From Neurospora tetrasperma FGSC 2508 (taxonomy: Eukaryota; Ascomycota; Sordariomycetes; Sordariales; Sordariaceae): a DNA stretch of 64,000 nucleotides. Positions within the stretch are counted from its first letter, which is position 1. Each line of letters begins with the position of its first letter. The notes beneath the pieces were generated by a model that worked only from the letters and a program-made list of their open reading frames with translations, was not told the DNA's origin and made no database searches. Below, piece after piece: positions 13,873 to 27,164 of this stretch. The translations under genes were made by a program, and so were the position numbers. Location of the stretch: the NCBI RefSeq assembly GCF_000213175.1, contig NW_009799102.1, positions 2,456,309 to 2,520,308 on the forward strand, read 5' to 3'.

Positions 13873-16800
13873 ATTAATTCTATAATTTATTCTACGCTTT
13901 TATTAATAAAGGTTATTAATACTATACTATTATTAGTAAAAAATATTATTTAGGATCTCTAAATCCCTATTATTCCAATCCCGGCCCGATAAATTTAGGG
14001 TACTATAGTAATTATAGAAAGTACTTCTATTTAAATTATTACCTAATTTCTTATAGAATTTTAAAGTTATATTTTACTAATTTATATATATATAGTACCG
14101 GAGTTCCGATACCCTATTATTTTCGGGAACTTATAATTAATAGCTAATTAAGTACATTTAGTCCTTTATAAAAAGAGATTCTAATATAGCGTTATATAAT
14201 TTTAGGTAAATTATATTAATAAGTCCAAAATTAAAACCCTATTCTTTGAAGAGTTTAGTAGGATAATATATATTCTTACTACTACTTCTATAAAGTATAT
14301 TCGTTAAATTATTAAATAGAAAGGTTGGGCTATTGTAAAAGCCTTTATATTCACTATACAGTTTAAAGATATTAAGAAGGTTCTAATTTTTAAAAGAGTC
14401 CAAACTAATAAGGAACTTTAATAGATTATCCCTAAAGACTTTTAGGATTTTATTCTCTTATTTAAAAAGTAAGAAGTAGATTATTTTAATAATTATAATT
14501 TAGAAGTTGATGTAAAGATTGAATTAAAGAAGGGACCGGATAGTAAGGACCTTCCCCACCCCTTCAGTCTACTATATAATATATTTCGAAAGGAATTCTT
14601 AGTACTTAAAAAGATACTTTAGGATTTAATGAATAAGGGATTTATCTGGGATAATAATTCTACTGCTAGAATTCCTATCCTATTTATTTGGAAGCTATAT
14701 AGAAGTTTCTATTTTCATTATAATTACTAAGCGTTTAATACAATTATTCGAATAGACTAGTACCTTCTTCTATTTATTTAGGAAATATTCCGTATATTTA
14801 AAGATATAAAATAGTTCTTGAAAATAAATATAATATAAATATTCTATAAAATATAAATAGTAGAAGGAGAGGAATATAAAATAGCGTTCTAAAGATACTA
14901 TAATCTCTTTAAATAGTTTATAGTCCCCTTCAAATTGTACGGAACTTTAATTGCCTTCTAAAATAGTATATTAATTAAATATTACGAAAGTTTCTTAACA
15001 ACTTTTACTCGGTATATATAAATAACGTTTTAATTTTTACAGATAGGTTTCGGAAAGATTATATATAGAAAGTCTATATAATATTCAAATACTTTTGAAA
15101 TACTAAATTCTATTTAAACCCTAATAAGTATAAATTTACGGTTAAAAAGGTTAAATACTTTAGTTTTATTACTTACGCTAGCATTAGTATTTAAACTGAC
15201 TCTAAAAAAGTTAAAGCTATTTTAGAATGAACAGTACTAATATTTTAGAAGGGAGTCCAGAACTTTTTAGGATTTATAAATTACTATTAGATATTTATAT
15301 TAGAATTTACTATAGTAATAGTATTATTTATAATACTTCTTAGTAAAGGAATTTTATTCGAATAATTTTTTATTTGTAAAGAAGCCTTTTAACTTTTAAA
15401 AATATTATTTTATTCGAATATTTATATTAACCGAATAGGACCCTAAGCACCTAATTTTCTTCGAGTCCAATTATAACAATTTTATATTGGGGGGTTACTT
15501 AATTTAGAAAATAGACAGTTAAAAATATATTAGAGCGTTTTATTTAAGAAAATTAAAATTAATTAAATATAAATACTCTACTTATAATAAAAATATATTA
15601 GTAATTATTAATTATTTATACGAATAATAGATTAAATTATATAATTACAATAATTCTATAATTCTAATAGACTACTATAATTTAAAATATTTTATAATCT
15701 AGTAGTATTTATTTAAATAGTAGGCTTATTAGGCCGAATATTTTTTTTAATTCTCCTTCGAATTCTAGTACCGGCCGGGTAAAGAAGTAATAGTCCTAGA
15801 TATACTATTTTAGCGAGATTAAGATCGGCCTACGGAGGACAATAAGGAAGTTCGAAATTCTTAATTTATTCCCGAATCTACCCTATATAATTACGTTTAT
15901 ATTTCGGTAATAAACCTTCGGGGTTTTTAAATAGCTTAGGTGAAAGGTATAAAGGTCTTCGAAGATCCAGATTTATAATAGCTTTAGGATTCTATTATTG
16001 GAAAGGACGTTATATATTAGTAAATTATTTAAACAGTAAAAGATAATATAAGGGATGTATCTTATTCTTTTAAATTTAAAATTTAAATTGCTAATTATTC
16101 TATTAATAAACTTAGGTGTTTAAAGTACTAGGGGAGGTTATAAATCCCTGGGTACCTAATGATTATCAAAATAGAAGTTATAAAGTTATCTAATTCTAAT
16201 TAAGAATTTGATATATTTTATACCTATATTATTTAAATTATATATAATTTTTAAGTACTTAAATACTCCGGTAGAGAAGGTATTATTTTAACTTTAATTT
16301 AATACTTTTATTAACCGTTATTAGGGATCTATATAAGGCAATTCCTATACAACTACTATATATACGGTTCTATTAAGTATTGGAGAGCTTAGAGAAAAGA
16401 GTTACTTCATTTAATATTAGTATTGGACTAATTCTTCTAGAAAGTATAAATAAACTTTATTACGGACTTCCTATTAAATAGAGAGAATATTTATCTATTT
16501 ATTATTAAGGACCGCCTTAGTAAGAATATTATATTATAATCTATACTATTAATAAATATTAAAATTTATATTAAAAGGTTTATAAATTACTTTATATAGT
16601 ATTATAATCGGTTATAATTTATAGTTAATAATTAAGGCTCTAATCAGATTGGGCGGTTCTATAGTGGACTTTATAAACTGCTTAGAATTAAATAGCTTCT
16701 TAGTACTATTTACTACCCCTAAATTAATAGCGGCCCGGAATAGATAAATTAGGACATATAAACTTTTTTAAGAGCGTATATTAATTAGGTATGAAATAAT

Positions 16801-19286
16801 TGGTATAAATAGTATCCCTTAATATTATTAATTATTAATAGTTATATTAATACTTCTATTAGTATATTTTCCTTCTACGCTATTTACGGATCTAGCCTAG
16901 AATTAATAACTCTAATAGTTTCTAAGGTTATTAGAAATTCCTATACCCCTATTAACGTCCGGGCCTAATAATTAATTAAAAAGCTACTATAAATTACGGA
17001 CTTATATTAAACTATAATAATTATAGCAGTCTTAAAGTAAAAAAAGTTCGCTAACCGCTCCTACTAATTTATAGAGAGGTTCTAAGTAAGTAATAAGGTA
17101 TAGTTCAATTTTAAGAACTATATTTTATTAAGACCCAAAAAGAAGCTAGATTAATTATATACTAAGTATACTATTTCAAAGGTACTCTTACCGTTAGTTA
17201 TAGATCTTTCTAATTTCTTAAATAATATTTATAACGTTTTCTGCGTCGATTTCTTCTAGCAAATTATTAGAGACTCCTTACCCGGCTAAATTTTAGCTAA
17301 TAAATAACTATTATTAGTAATAGTAGAGAGGAAAGAGAAATACTATATAGAGAAAATCTTATATAATAGAAGTAACCTAATTATTTAAATAGTTTTTATA
17401 AAGTAGAAGGGTTACTATAAACCTTTATAGTAGTAGTTTAAAGATTTCTAGAATACTAAAGCATTCGAACTCTTTAAAAAACAATATAGAAATATTCGAA
17501 TTAATAATAGACTTATAAACTAATTTACAAAGGGGAATATATTAATAGAATAAGAAAAGTAAATAAAATTAATACCCGGAGGTAAAAAATACGGCCGCCT
17601 ACCTAAAATTAAGGCGCTCCTCTATTAGCTCATCCTATTTAAAATTTCTAATTCCTAATATTATTTTAGTACCTAACCTAATTATAGTATTTAAAAATAA
17701 TAATATTATAGTAGTACTACTATAGGGAATTTATACCTTTCTTTTCTTCTTCGGAAGAGAGATAATTTCCTTAACCGAATCTAAAAACTGAATTATCTTC
17801 TTCAATTTTATTTTCTCTTCCAATATATCCTCCTCCTATTATATTATTTCTATTAATTCTATTACCTCCTCCTTTTCTAATACTCTAGTACTTTCTAACC
17901 TATCCTCTATTACCCCCTCTCCTACTAATACTAACAAATCCTCCTTACCCAATAGTAATTTAAAACGAATTTATAAATCCTCCTTACTTAGTAATACTCT
18001 ATCCCCCTCTATCGCCCCTTACTACTCCTCTAGCTTTCTAATATAAATTTCTAATTTTATAACTATTTTATTAAAAAGAATTTCCGCCGCTATAACTATT
18101 ATTTTGTTTTAAAAAGTTTAAACTATTTTAATTATTTAGGTATTGAATTTAGCTATATGGGTATATAAGTAAATAATAATTGTAGCGGTAATATATTTAA
18201 TAATTTGGGTAAATTCTATAATAATATTTACCGAGGTAATTAAATTTTAATTAGTATAAAATAATCTAGCGAATAATGATAATTACGAAGCTATTAAATT
18301 ACTTTAATCCGTACAAAGGGCTTGAAGGTCCTCCTTGAAAGTTCTTAATCTTTCGAATACTATAATTAAAATTGGAACTAAGGATATAGGAGCGTCCGGA
18401 ATTGTAATTAGAAGTACTATAGTAGTAGAAAGAGGGGTTGGTGGCGCTTTATTAATAGGGTAATTAAATATAAAGTAAATAATATCCTTAGATTTAAATT
18501 AGTAGTTAAATAGAATAGAGATATTCGAGGGATATTTATAGAATTATATAACCCTCGGCTACTAACTATTTGAAATTACGAACCGAAATTACTATTAAAT
18601 AAAAAGATTAGTAAAACGGAGCCTTATTATTTGGGTAGCCTTCTACTCATTAAGCAGAATATTACTCCTAAATAATAGAAGGTTGCTACTAATAAATACC
18701 CGAATTCTTCGAACGCGCGTAAAATACATAATAATTATTGCCCTTATTAGGCATACAACCGCTATAGTCCCCTAATACTATATACTAGAAGTACTAAGCA
18801 AATATAGTACCTTCGATAGGCACTTTAATAAATTTACAATTTCTATTACTATTACTATTACCCGGGGTTTAGGGCGTTAGAGAATTTAGTATAGTAGGAG
18901 TAGGAATAGGAATAGGTATAAGAGCGGAGATTAAAATAATCATTAGAATAGTAATAATAATAAATATAAGTATAGGTATAAGTATAGGAATAACTACGGG
19001 TATAATTACAGGCACGATTATAGGCACTATAGCCGGGCGACAACGAGCTAGAATAGTAGGCCGGAATCCGAAAGGATCTTATTTGGAATTAGTACTAAGA
19101 ATAAAGGTTAATAATAGTTATTTAAAAATATTTTAAAATAGAATTAAAAGTATATGTATAATATAGTTACAATTGTTTGTTAAAAGAGTAGGAGAAGGAG
19201 TAAGAACTATAGAAGGGTAAAATAGGGGTAATATAAATAATAATTATAGCGCGCGACTATAATTGGAGGGAGAAGGGGGAGGTTAA

Positions 19287-19579
19287 TATTATAAGACTAG
19301 CGCTCGATAAGATATTTGGCTCTAACCGGCCAAATTCGAGTACCAAAACGGCAACCCGCATTGAGATTTGCCTAATCGATTCGGACCGTAGTACTACGGT
19401 GCCCCGGGCTTCTAGAGCATTCTCTTACTACCTTAGGCTGCAAGGTACTGAGCGTACGGCTATTTAAATTCTAGTACTTAACCCACTTAGAGGGTAGCGT
19501 TTTCTTCTTTCTTTCTTCGTAGAACCTTAATATATATACAGTAGCCAGCACCCGCGTATCGCTCTATTGTCCCTTTATA
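19287..19579 (+). repeat. 3' LTR of the 11567-19579 element
   Basis: 293-bp partner of 11567-11859. It is followed by ATTAA, the same five bases that precede the 5' LTR. Confidence 0.85.
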
Positions 19580-20570
19580 ATTAAAAGTACAGGGTTTTGA
19601 GTTAGAGGGATATTATTTTAATTACCATTAGCCTATACAACTTTATACTCTAATATAACGAATTATAAGCCGAATTTAAAAAAGCGCTAAAAGTAGTTCG
19701 GAGGCTAATTACTACCGCTATCCTAAATAAAGAGGAAGGTTAGTTAAAGAACTTTGATACAAATAATTTAATTCCGAAGGAAAATAATAAAATATACTAA
19801 TTCTACAAAGAGATTATAATATATTTATAAGTAAATTAAATAGAAAAGTATTAACCGGGGGTAAAATTAAGTTAATACGGTTTACTCCTACTTCCTTCCT
19901 TCTTTTTTTTTTCTTTCTATAATTAAGTAGGAAATATACTATTTATCCACTTCTACTTATAATATATTCTATTTGCCCATAGGTAGTAGGTTAGAGGATA
20001 TAGTACTAATTTACCCTTCTATCGGGTTAAGGTTTTACTCTAGATTAATAACTATATTAGTTATAGGGAGAAGAAAAAGAAAAAGGGAAAAAAGGATAGA
20101 AGGGAAATCTTTAGGTTTATAGTATATAGTATTATATTTATTTACCCGCCTTGATTCAGATTATTACTTATTTACTTATAGGTAGTAGGTTAATATAATA
20201 TTAGTACTTTTTAATAGTCTAAGTCTTATATGCGATTTATAGTTTAGAAGTATAATTTAGGGGGTAAAAGAGGAAGGTATAATTAGGAGGGGGATATAAT
20301 TAGGAAGGTAGAAATAAATAATTAATAATAAAATTGTTTTAATTATATAAAACTATACTCCTTTAAATTACTAATATCTTTACTTATTTGTTAAGTATTG
20401 GGCGTATAGCCTAATAGCTGGCTTAATCTTCTACTTAGTAGTTAAGCGCTTACGCGGGGTAGCCTTTTTAACTAGTACTTTGTTAGAATGATTCTTCGCC
20501 GGTATTTCGTCTATTAAAATCTATTGCCTATAGTAGTACTAATACTCTTCAAATTAATAGTTTACTTTCT

Positions 20571-20810
20571 TAGTAGTAATAATCTATATTATTAAAGAAA
20601 TAATAAAGTTTGAGAGGTTTATTAAGAATTTACAATACTTATAGCCCGAGTTTCGGTAATGATCTTTATTGTATATTTGTTTTTCGGTAGTAATAGTTTA
20701 TATAATTAAGAAGATAATAAGGTTTGGAAGGTCTATTAAGAATTTATAATACCTATAGCCTGAGTTTCAGTAATAATATCTATTATATATTCTTAGAGAG
20801 TAAATATTAA
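20571..20810 (+). repeat. Two tandem copies of a ~120-bp unit
   Basis: A unit containing AATAATAAAGTTTGAGAGG, TTTATTAAGAATTTA and CCCGAGTTTC is repeated immediately with transition differences (AGATAATAAGGTTTGGAAGG, TCTATTAAGAATTTA, CCTGAGTTTC). Confidence 0.7.
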
Positions 20811-20841
20811 TTGATTTATTAGTTTATTATTAGTCTATTAA

Positions 20842-20996
20842 GTAAATTTAATTATTATGATTTTAGTATTATTAATATTAATTTAATTCTTAGGTTAAGT
20901 TAATTATGATAGTTTTAAGTAATATTAATAGTATTAATTTAGTTCTTAAACTAGGTTGGTTATTATAGTTTTAGGTATTATTAGTAGTATTAATTT
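20842..20996 (+). repeat. Three tandem copies of a ~55-60-bp unit
   Basis: The core TTATTATGATTTTAG...TATTAATATTAATTTA recurs three times in succession with C/T and G/A-type changes. Confidence 0.6.
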
Positions 20997-21029
20997 ATTT
21001 ATTAAATTCTTATTAGTTTCTTTTAATTC

Positions 21030-21122
21030 TTAACTTCTATATAGAGGTCGTCTATAAAATCCTAATAGTACTAGGCAATAGAACTGTTTATAAAATGCTA
21101 ATAGTACTAGGTAATAGAATAT
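21030..21122 (+). repeat. Two tandem copies of a ~42-bp unit
   Basis: Both copies carry TATAAAA(T)(C/G)CTAATAGTACTAGG(C/T)AATAGAA. Confidence 0.6.
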
Positions 21123-21199
21123 AACCCTTCGGGGGGAATAGAGCGAGAATTAGATTTTGAAAATTGAATTAGAAGTTATTATGCTTCCTATTATTATTA

Positions 21200-21500
21200 A
21201 TAGTATATTTAATTAGTAGAGTAGGTAAATAAAGTAGAGGGAATAGAATGAAAATAGAATAAAAATATACAGAAAAATAAAGGAGAATAGGATGAAAAAT
21301 AAAGGAAAATAAATAGAAATATCGATAGGGATAGGAAATAGTAATAGGAATTAAAATATTATCAGGGAATAGGGAATAGGAACAAAGAATAAGAATAGGG
21401 ATAGGAATGAAGAATAGAAATAGGGAATAGGGAAGAGAATAGGGAAAGGAATAGGGAATAGGAAATAAGGATAGGAATAATAATAGGAATAATAATAATA
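21200..21500 (+). repeat. GA/T-rich degenerate simple repeat (GGGAATAGGGATAGGAATAGG type)
   Basis: Many reiterations of short purine words such as AGGAATAGGGA. A similar tract occurs at 22590-22740. Confidence 0.7.
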
Positions 21501-22000
21501 CTAAACTTATTTCAATTTATAATTAACCCGTTGATAAATAATTAACCTAATAACTTTGAAATTGCTTTATAGCCTTCTAATACTATTTTATTAACTTTAA
21601 TAGGATTTAAACTATTAGTTTTCTTTTTTACTGGAAGGAATTAATCTTTTCTTATTATAATATACGGTCTATAATTCTAATTAGTAAAATCTAATAGGTA
21701 TTTCGTTGGCCTTCTTTTTAGCTAGTATTTTATTAGGCTTTTAACCCCGAATTATATTTAATTCTATTATTATTAGTAATAAGTAAGTAAAGGGATATTT
21801 CGTATAATTAGTAAAGTATAAAGAATAAAAGAGTATTATAATTAAAAATATACGGTCGGTTCTCTATATTACTTACTATTAATTATTAGTATATTATTAA
21901 TAAAAATAATACCTATTAGTAGCGTAATTCTCAACCTAAATATCGTCCTACAAGTTATTAGATTAGTATTGGCCGGTTTGTTAATAGGAGTTCTATTTCA

Positions 22001-22200
22001 TTATTATACGTAGCTTACGCATAGAAGCAGGTTTTTTCTTAATATTTAAATTAATATTTAATATAGTTGAAAATAGGATTATTATAATTTAAAGTCTATT
22101 ATATACGGCTTACGCACAGAAGTAGGTTTCTTTTCAATGATTAGATTAGTATTAAATATAATTAAGGATAGAATTATTATAACTTAGGGTAGGATTAATT
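22001..22200 (+). repeat. Tandem duplication of a ~100-bp unit
   Basis: The block around GCTTACGCATAGAAGCAGG is repeated as GCTTACGCACAGAAGTAGG about 100 bases later. Both are followed by a related AT-rich arm ending in GATTATTATAA or GAATTATTATAA. Confidence 0.65.
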
Positions 22201-22589
22201 ATAATTTATAGTAGTATTATTCGTATCTAGGGTAGTATTAATTATAGTTAGGGAATAATATTAATTATAATTTGGAGTAGTATTATTACTATCTTAAGTA
22301 TTCTTACTATTATTTTAGGTATTCTTATTAGTATTTGGTTAGTATTAATAGTGCTGAAATAATTATAAGGGTAATCGAAGATTGGTTTTTAAACGGAAGT
22401 TAGAAAGTAAAATTAAATATTATTAATTCTATAATTATCATTCTCGAGGAGGCTAGAATTCAATTTTTTATTAAAATAAGATAGGAAAAGTATCCGGAAT
22501 TAGTAAGAAATTTATTAAATTATTAAAAGAAATTGGTAAAATCGTTGGAAGAAGTTCGTTAGAAGTTAAATAGAAGGCCTATTATCTTT

Positions 22590-22740
22590 TAGGAATAGGT
22601 TAATAGAGGGATAGGAATAAGAAGAAGAATAGGGATAGGAACTAGAATTAGAAAGGGAAAAGGAAAAGGAAAGGGAATAGAGAAAGGGAAAGGGAATAGG
22701 AATAGGGATAATAATAGTAATAATAATAATAATAAATATA
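22590..22740 (+). repeat. GA-rich simple repeat
   Basis: A run of AGGAATAAG, GGGATAGG and GGAAAAGGAAAGGG words ending in an AAT microsatellite, similar to 21200-21500. Confidence 0.65.
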
Positions 22741-24306
22741 GAAGTAAAAATAATATTTATTTGTATATTCGAAAGTAAAGAAAAATTGAGGCAATTTCGC
22801 TAGCCCTCCGTCTAAATTAGTAGCTCTACTAATATAAATATAATTTTATACTATAAGATATTAGCGGTTTGCTAATTTAAATTTAGTTTATTATGATTAT
22901 TATAAGAGGAAAGGTTAGGTTACAGAGTTAGTAGATAAAATAAAATAAATAGAAGGATAAATAGTTTATATACTTTTTTAGTTTAAAACGGCGTTAACCT
23001 TAGTTTTAATAAAGGTAAATTCGCCTAGTTCAAGCTAGTAGAAGGCGTAACGGCAAACTAAGCTATAACTAAAGTTGGCAAGAGGTGGTTAAAGTTCTTT
23101 AATCTATTGTACTTTAATAATAAAATAAATTTACCTTAATAGTTTAGGGTTGTAATAGCCTTACGTTAATAGTTTAGTAATTAAAGAGAGTAGGGTTAAT
23201 AGTTTTAATCTATTTAATAATCTTTAGAATAAAGTTTTAGTTTTAAATTATTGGAAATAAATTAGCTTTGAATTATTCCTTATAAAATAAGGTTAATTAA
23301 GGGTAAAAAAGTTAAATACGAATGAATAAATTAGTAGGCGGAATTATTAAGAGGAGGAGAGTAAAGGTTGTAAGGGTAATAAGCGAGATTCTAGAAGGCT
23401 AGTACGTACGCTAGACTATTAAATATACTACCCCTATAGGGGAAGGGTATATTATATATTATACCTAGATGAGCAAAATTACTGTTTTAGTAAAATGTAT
23501 AAATATATTTATTATTATAAGACTATTATAATTTTCTTTTATACTAACTTTAATAGCCTTTTTGTATTTACTTATATATTAATCTATACGTCTAATTTCA
23601 AAATGTATTTAATTAACAGATAAGGCTTGATGAACTAGGAGGAATTAGAAAGTAGTTAATATATACGTAGTTAATTAGGTTTCAAATTTGAGTATAGAAG
23701 TTACAATTTCAAATCGATTTAATTTTTATTAATTTTAATTTAATAGTTTTTAGAGTTTCTCCCTCTTGCCTACCCTCCTACACCCTAATTTTAATATAGT
23801 AACCTTAATATTATTAAATTAATTGTAATTCTATTCATTCTAAATTAGTAAAAATACCCTTATATTACTCTATAGGATGCTTAATAATAATAAATAGTTA
23901 GTATAAAGTATATTTAATAGTAAGTAGTATTATCCCCATCTTCTAATAAATTAATTATATATTTCTACCCTAATTAGTACGTTATATACTGTATTAATTT
24001 AATCTAATTATAAAAATAGTAATAATAATGTAATTATAATACTAATACTAATACTATTACTAATTCCTCTTAAATATATCTATTAAATTTTATATTATTA
24101 ATTAATTTAAGTTTTTAATTGAATTGGCCGTAGCTATAGCGATTATTAATATTTAGGGATAATTACAAAATTAAAATAGTAAGTATAGCCTTATATTCTT
24201 AATTACTATACCTTACAACCTACTTTGGAGACGGGTTTTTAGAGCTATTAAAGTCCCCCTCCCTTAATTAAGAACTATACAACCTAATTAAAAAATGAAT
24301 TATTCC

Positions 24307-24567
24307 TATTATAGGGCTAGCGCCCTGGATTAAGACTCGGCTTTACTAAGTCTGCTAAGCTGGGACCGGCCGTATTAATAAAGATACGAGCCTCCTAATT
24401 AGTCGGATTTATATATTTGCCTAGCCCGTACGGTCTTGGCACCCCACATAAAACCTTCTCTAAACTGTACCCTTCTAGTGCAATCTCCCTTTTACTCTCT
24501 TCATTAAATATAGCATTTCAACCACACACGACTACTCGCTGTACAATACTCTAGCAGACCCGTTACA
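24307..24567 (+). mobile_element. Solo LTR of the gag-only family
   Basis: A 261-bp LTR beginning TATTATAGGGCTAG (RIP form of TGTTATAGGG) and ending CCCGTTACA, flanked by the perfect 5-bp duplication ATTCC (24302-24306 and 24568-24572). It has a TATA-like TTTATATATTTGCC and a CT-rich right half, so the plus strand is the sense strand. No internal sequence is attached, which is the usual result of LTR-LTR recombination. It is less RIP-mutated than the other family copies. Confidence 0.85.
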
Positions 24568-27164
24568 ATTCCTAGCCGGGAATAAATATTTAGTAAAATG
24601 TTTCTATATAGAATTAAGTATATAGGAAAAGAGTTAATAATAATATAATATTATAATAAACCGGCGCGCTTATTAAAGATTATTTTATAACTAAACCTCG
24701 TTGTCCTTAGAAAAGATCTTTATTAATACTATGCGGGCGTAGGGTTAAGTAGAGGGTAGGGTAAGTTAAATACTACTTTTCGAAGTAAATTGGTTAGTAG
24801 TATTAATTAGAAAGAAGACTCTTTAAAATTTACTTATTAAAGTGAATTATATAACTATAGCTTCTTCCCTCTATAGAACGAATAGCTCCCTCTTTACTAG
24901 AGTAAACTAATTATAATAATTAGTATTAAAAAGAGTAAGCGCCTTACGTATCTAATAATTAGAATTACTATATCCCTTCTTAAATCTTTCCTATTTGAAG
25001 GTATTGCACTTAATACAATTATCCGCTATAATTTGAAAAGTTAAAGCCTATAATTCTAAACTATTAAAAATACTTGTTAAAGTATATAATACCTCTCTAT
25101 AAAGTGTTTCTTTAATCTTCGGCTTTTTAGTAGAACTATTACCATTATTATTATCCTTATTATTATTATTCTTATTACTATTACTAATATTAGTACCCTT
25201 ACTAGCCCCGTTCTTACACTTGACGGAATTAGTATTGGAATTTATTAATTTACTAGTAGCAATTAGTATATTACCCTAAAACTTATTATATAATTATTTT
25301 TAGGACAAATTAGTCCTTAAATTATTTAAATTTACTATTTTTCAAATTATAACAGTTAATATAGTCTTAATTTAACTTTATTACTATATGGGATTATATT
25401 AACCTTAATTAGGGAGACATAAATATTATTATTAAAGGTATATTAATATCTAATTATATTAATTCGAATATTAACCCTAAATATATAGTCTAAATACTAC
25501 TAAATATAATATTTCTTTTTAAATACTTCAATAACAGACTTTATATTCTTATACGTTATAGTACAATTAAGATACCTCACCTAAATTTTATTAGTAGTCT
25601 GGATATAAATAAAGGTTTTGAAAATACTATTATAGTAATACTTTAAAATATCAGCCTCGACTAATAAATTAAAAATTATTAGCCTTAATTCTATAGACTA
25701 ATTACTCTACGTATACTTTTTTTTAATAGGCTTTTCGCCGGTCTTCTCGCCAGGCTTTTCAATAGGCTTCTCAACGGACTTTTTGCTAGGTTTTTTGCTA
25801 GGCTTCTTAATAGGCTATTTAATAGGCTTTTTAACAGGCTTCTTAATCTAAGAGGTACGATTAGTCTTATTATTACTATTGTCCGCGCTTTTATATTATA
25901 TAAATATTATACTAATATCCTCTTCTTGCCTATTATTATTTCCTAAACCGTTGTTAGATCCTTTTATACATACTTTATATAGCTTATTTATAGTAAAATC
26001 CTATTTAAATAACGCTTTATCCTCTCTGTTAATCAATATATTACTCCTACCCTTATTCTAACTTCCAACTTTAATATTATAATCCTTTATATTAGTACTT
26101 ACTTCGGCCTCAATACCTACGTCAGCTTTAATACTTACCTCAGCCTTATTATTTATTTAACCTTCGGCTTTAGACCTAGAATTCAATTCTTTATAAATAA
26201 TATTATCTTTATAATAATTAGGTATAATACGCGCAGTTTAGGAGTGAATTGGTTTAGTAATAATAATAGTAATAGTAATATAAATAGTTTTCTAGAATTA
26301 GGTTTAGATCTATTAGCGTTTGGGGGTAACTTTATTGCGGGTTAGCAATTTCTTCTAGGAGTTGGAATTAGCTTTACTACGGGTTAGTAACTTCTTTTAA
26401 AAATTAATAGTAATTTTAATTTTAGAGTTAGCTTTGGAGGAAGTAAGGGTAGAAATAAATAATAGGGTTTTAATATTCTTAATTATACGGGCTATAATAT
26501 TAAGGGTTTCGATAGTAGTATTAGAGGGAGGGGGTAAGAGGGTTATATTAAGAAAAATAAGAAAAGTAATAAAGAGGAAGAGAAAAATGTATTAAAATTC
26601 AATTAATTTTATTTTATATATAAAATAGTTAATAGTAATTTAATTAATATAGTTTAAATAATATAGATTTAATTAATTATCCATTAATTATTATTAAAAT
26701 TAGGGCTATACTAATAGAAACTAAGCTTTTAATACTATATTAAGTATATACTAATAAAACTAAGGTTCTTAATACTATACTAAGGATTATAGGTTTGTTA
26801 TTATTATTATTATTATTGTACTATTGTATTGTAGTATTACAGTTCGCGTTTAGTATATTAGAATACTAGTATTAACAAATATAATGTAGTAAGAATAGTA
26901 GTTAGAGGGTCTTACCGTACCTTACTACTACCTTAACATTGTAGGAGTATAGTTATATATCTTATATAGTAATGTAATAGTTAAGGTTAAATCCTTACTA
27001 CGATAACGAACACGGCTTAAGTAGGAGACGGGCTTAAGCCTAGAAATAATAAGTCTAGTCCCACTTAGGTTTCCTACTCCCATCCTAGCCCTAGTCCTGT
27101 CGAAGCTCGTAAGACCCCTACTATACCCGCTAACTCAATATAGTAGACGAACAAGGACCCCGGT
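24568..27164. other. AT-rich debris with a coding-like minus-strand remnant
   Basis: No intact gene. The minus strand between about 26600 and 25000 is coding-like in pieces and includes the 12-bp minisatellite at 25725-25848. Its family was not recognised; a retroelement is the simplest guess. AAT/ATT microsatellites occur near 25140-25190 and 26800. Confidence 0.4.
25725..25848 (-). repeat. 12-bp minisatellite coding for a K-P-rich 4-residue repeat
   Basis: About ten units of 12 bp, each ending in GG on the plus strand (for example CTTTTCAATAGG, CTTCTTAATAGG). Read on the minus strand the units give four-residue repeats of the type KKPV/EKPI/KKPS. A unit length divisible by three and the conserved K-P pattern suggest it arose inside a coding sequence on the minus strand that has since decayed. 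Confidence 0.65.

Larger units (their letters stand above)
11567..19579 (+). mobile_element. Second Gypsy-type LTR retrotransposon fossil
   Basis: An 8.0-kb element bounded by two 293-bp LTRs and flanked by a perfect 5-bp target duplication, ATTAA (11562-11566 and 19580-19584). A strong purine tract (GGAGGGAGAAGGGGGAGG) sits 4 bases before the right LTR. Internal plus-strand sequence is gag-like around 12100-13200. After the assembly gap come reverse-transcriptase-like (about 14550-15100), RNase H-like (about 15400-15720) and integrase-like (about 16300-17300) segments, the Gypsy domain order. It is heavily RIP-mutated with very many breaks. The assembly gap at 13311-13872 hides part of the left half. 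Confidence 0.8.
19580..24306. other. AT-rich debris rich in tandem repeats
   Basis: No gene. The first 300 bases are coding-like and may continue the older repeat interrupted by the element at 11567. Tandem duplications fill 20571-22200 and GA-rich simple sequence lies at about 21200-21500 and 22590-22740 (listed separately). The rest is AT-rich without recognised features. Confidence 0.5.

Noticed and set aside
18858-19043. Tyrosine/serine-rich minus-strand frame
   Set aside because: Encoded by a GGAATAGGTATAAG-type simple repeat within the second Gypsy-type fossil.
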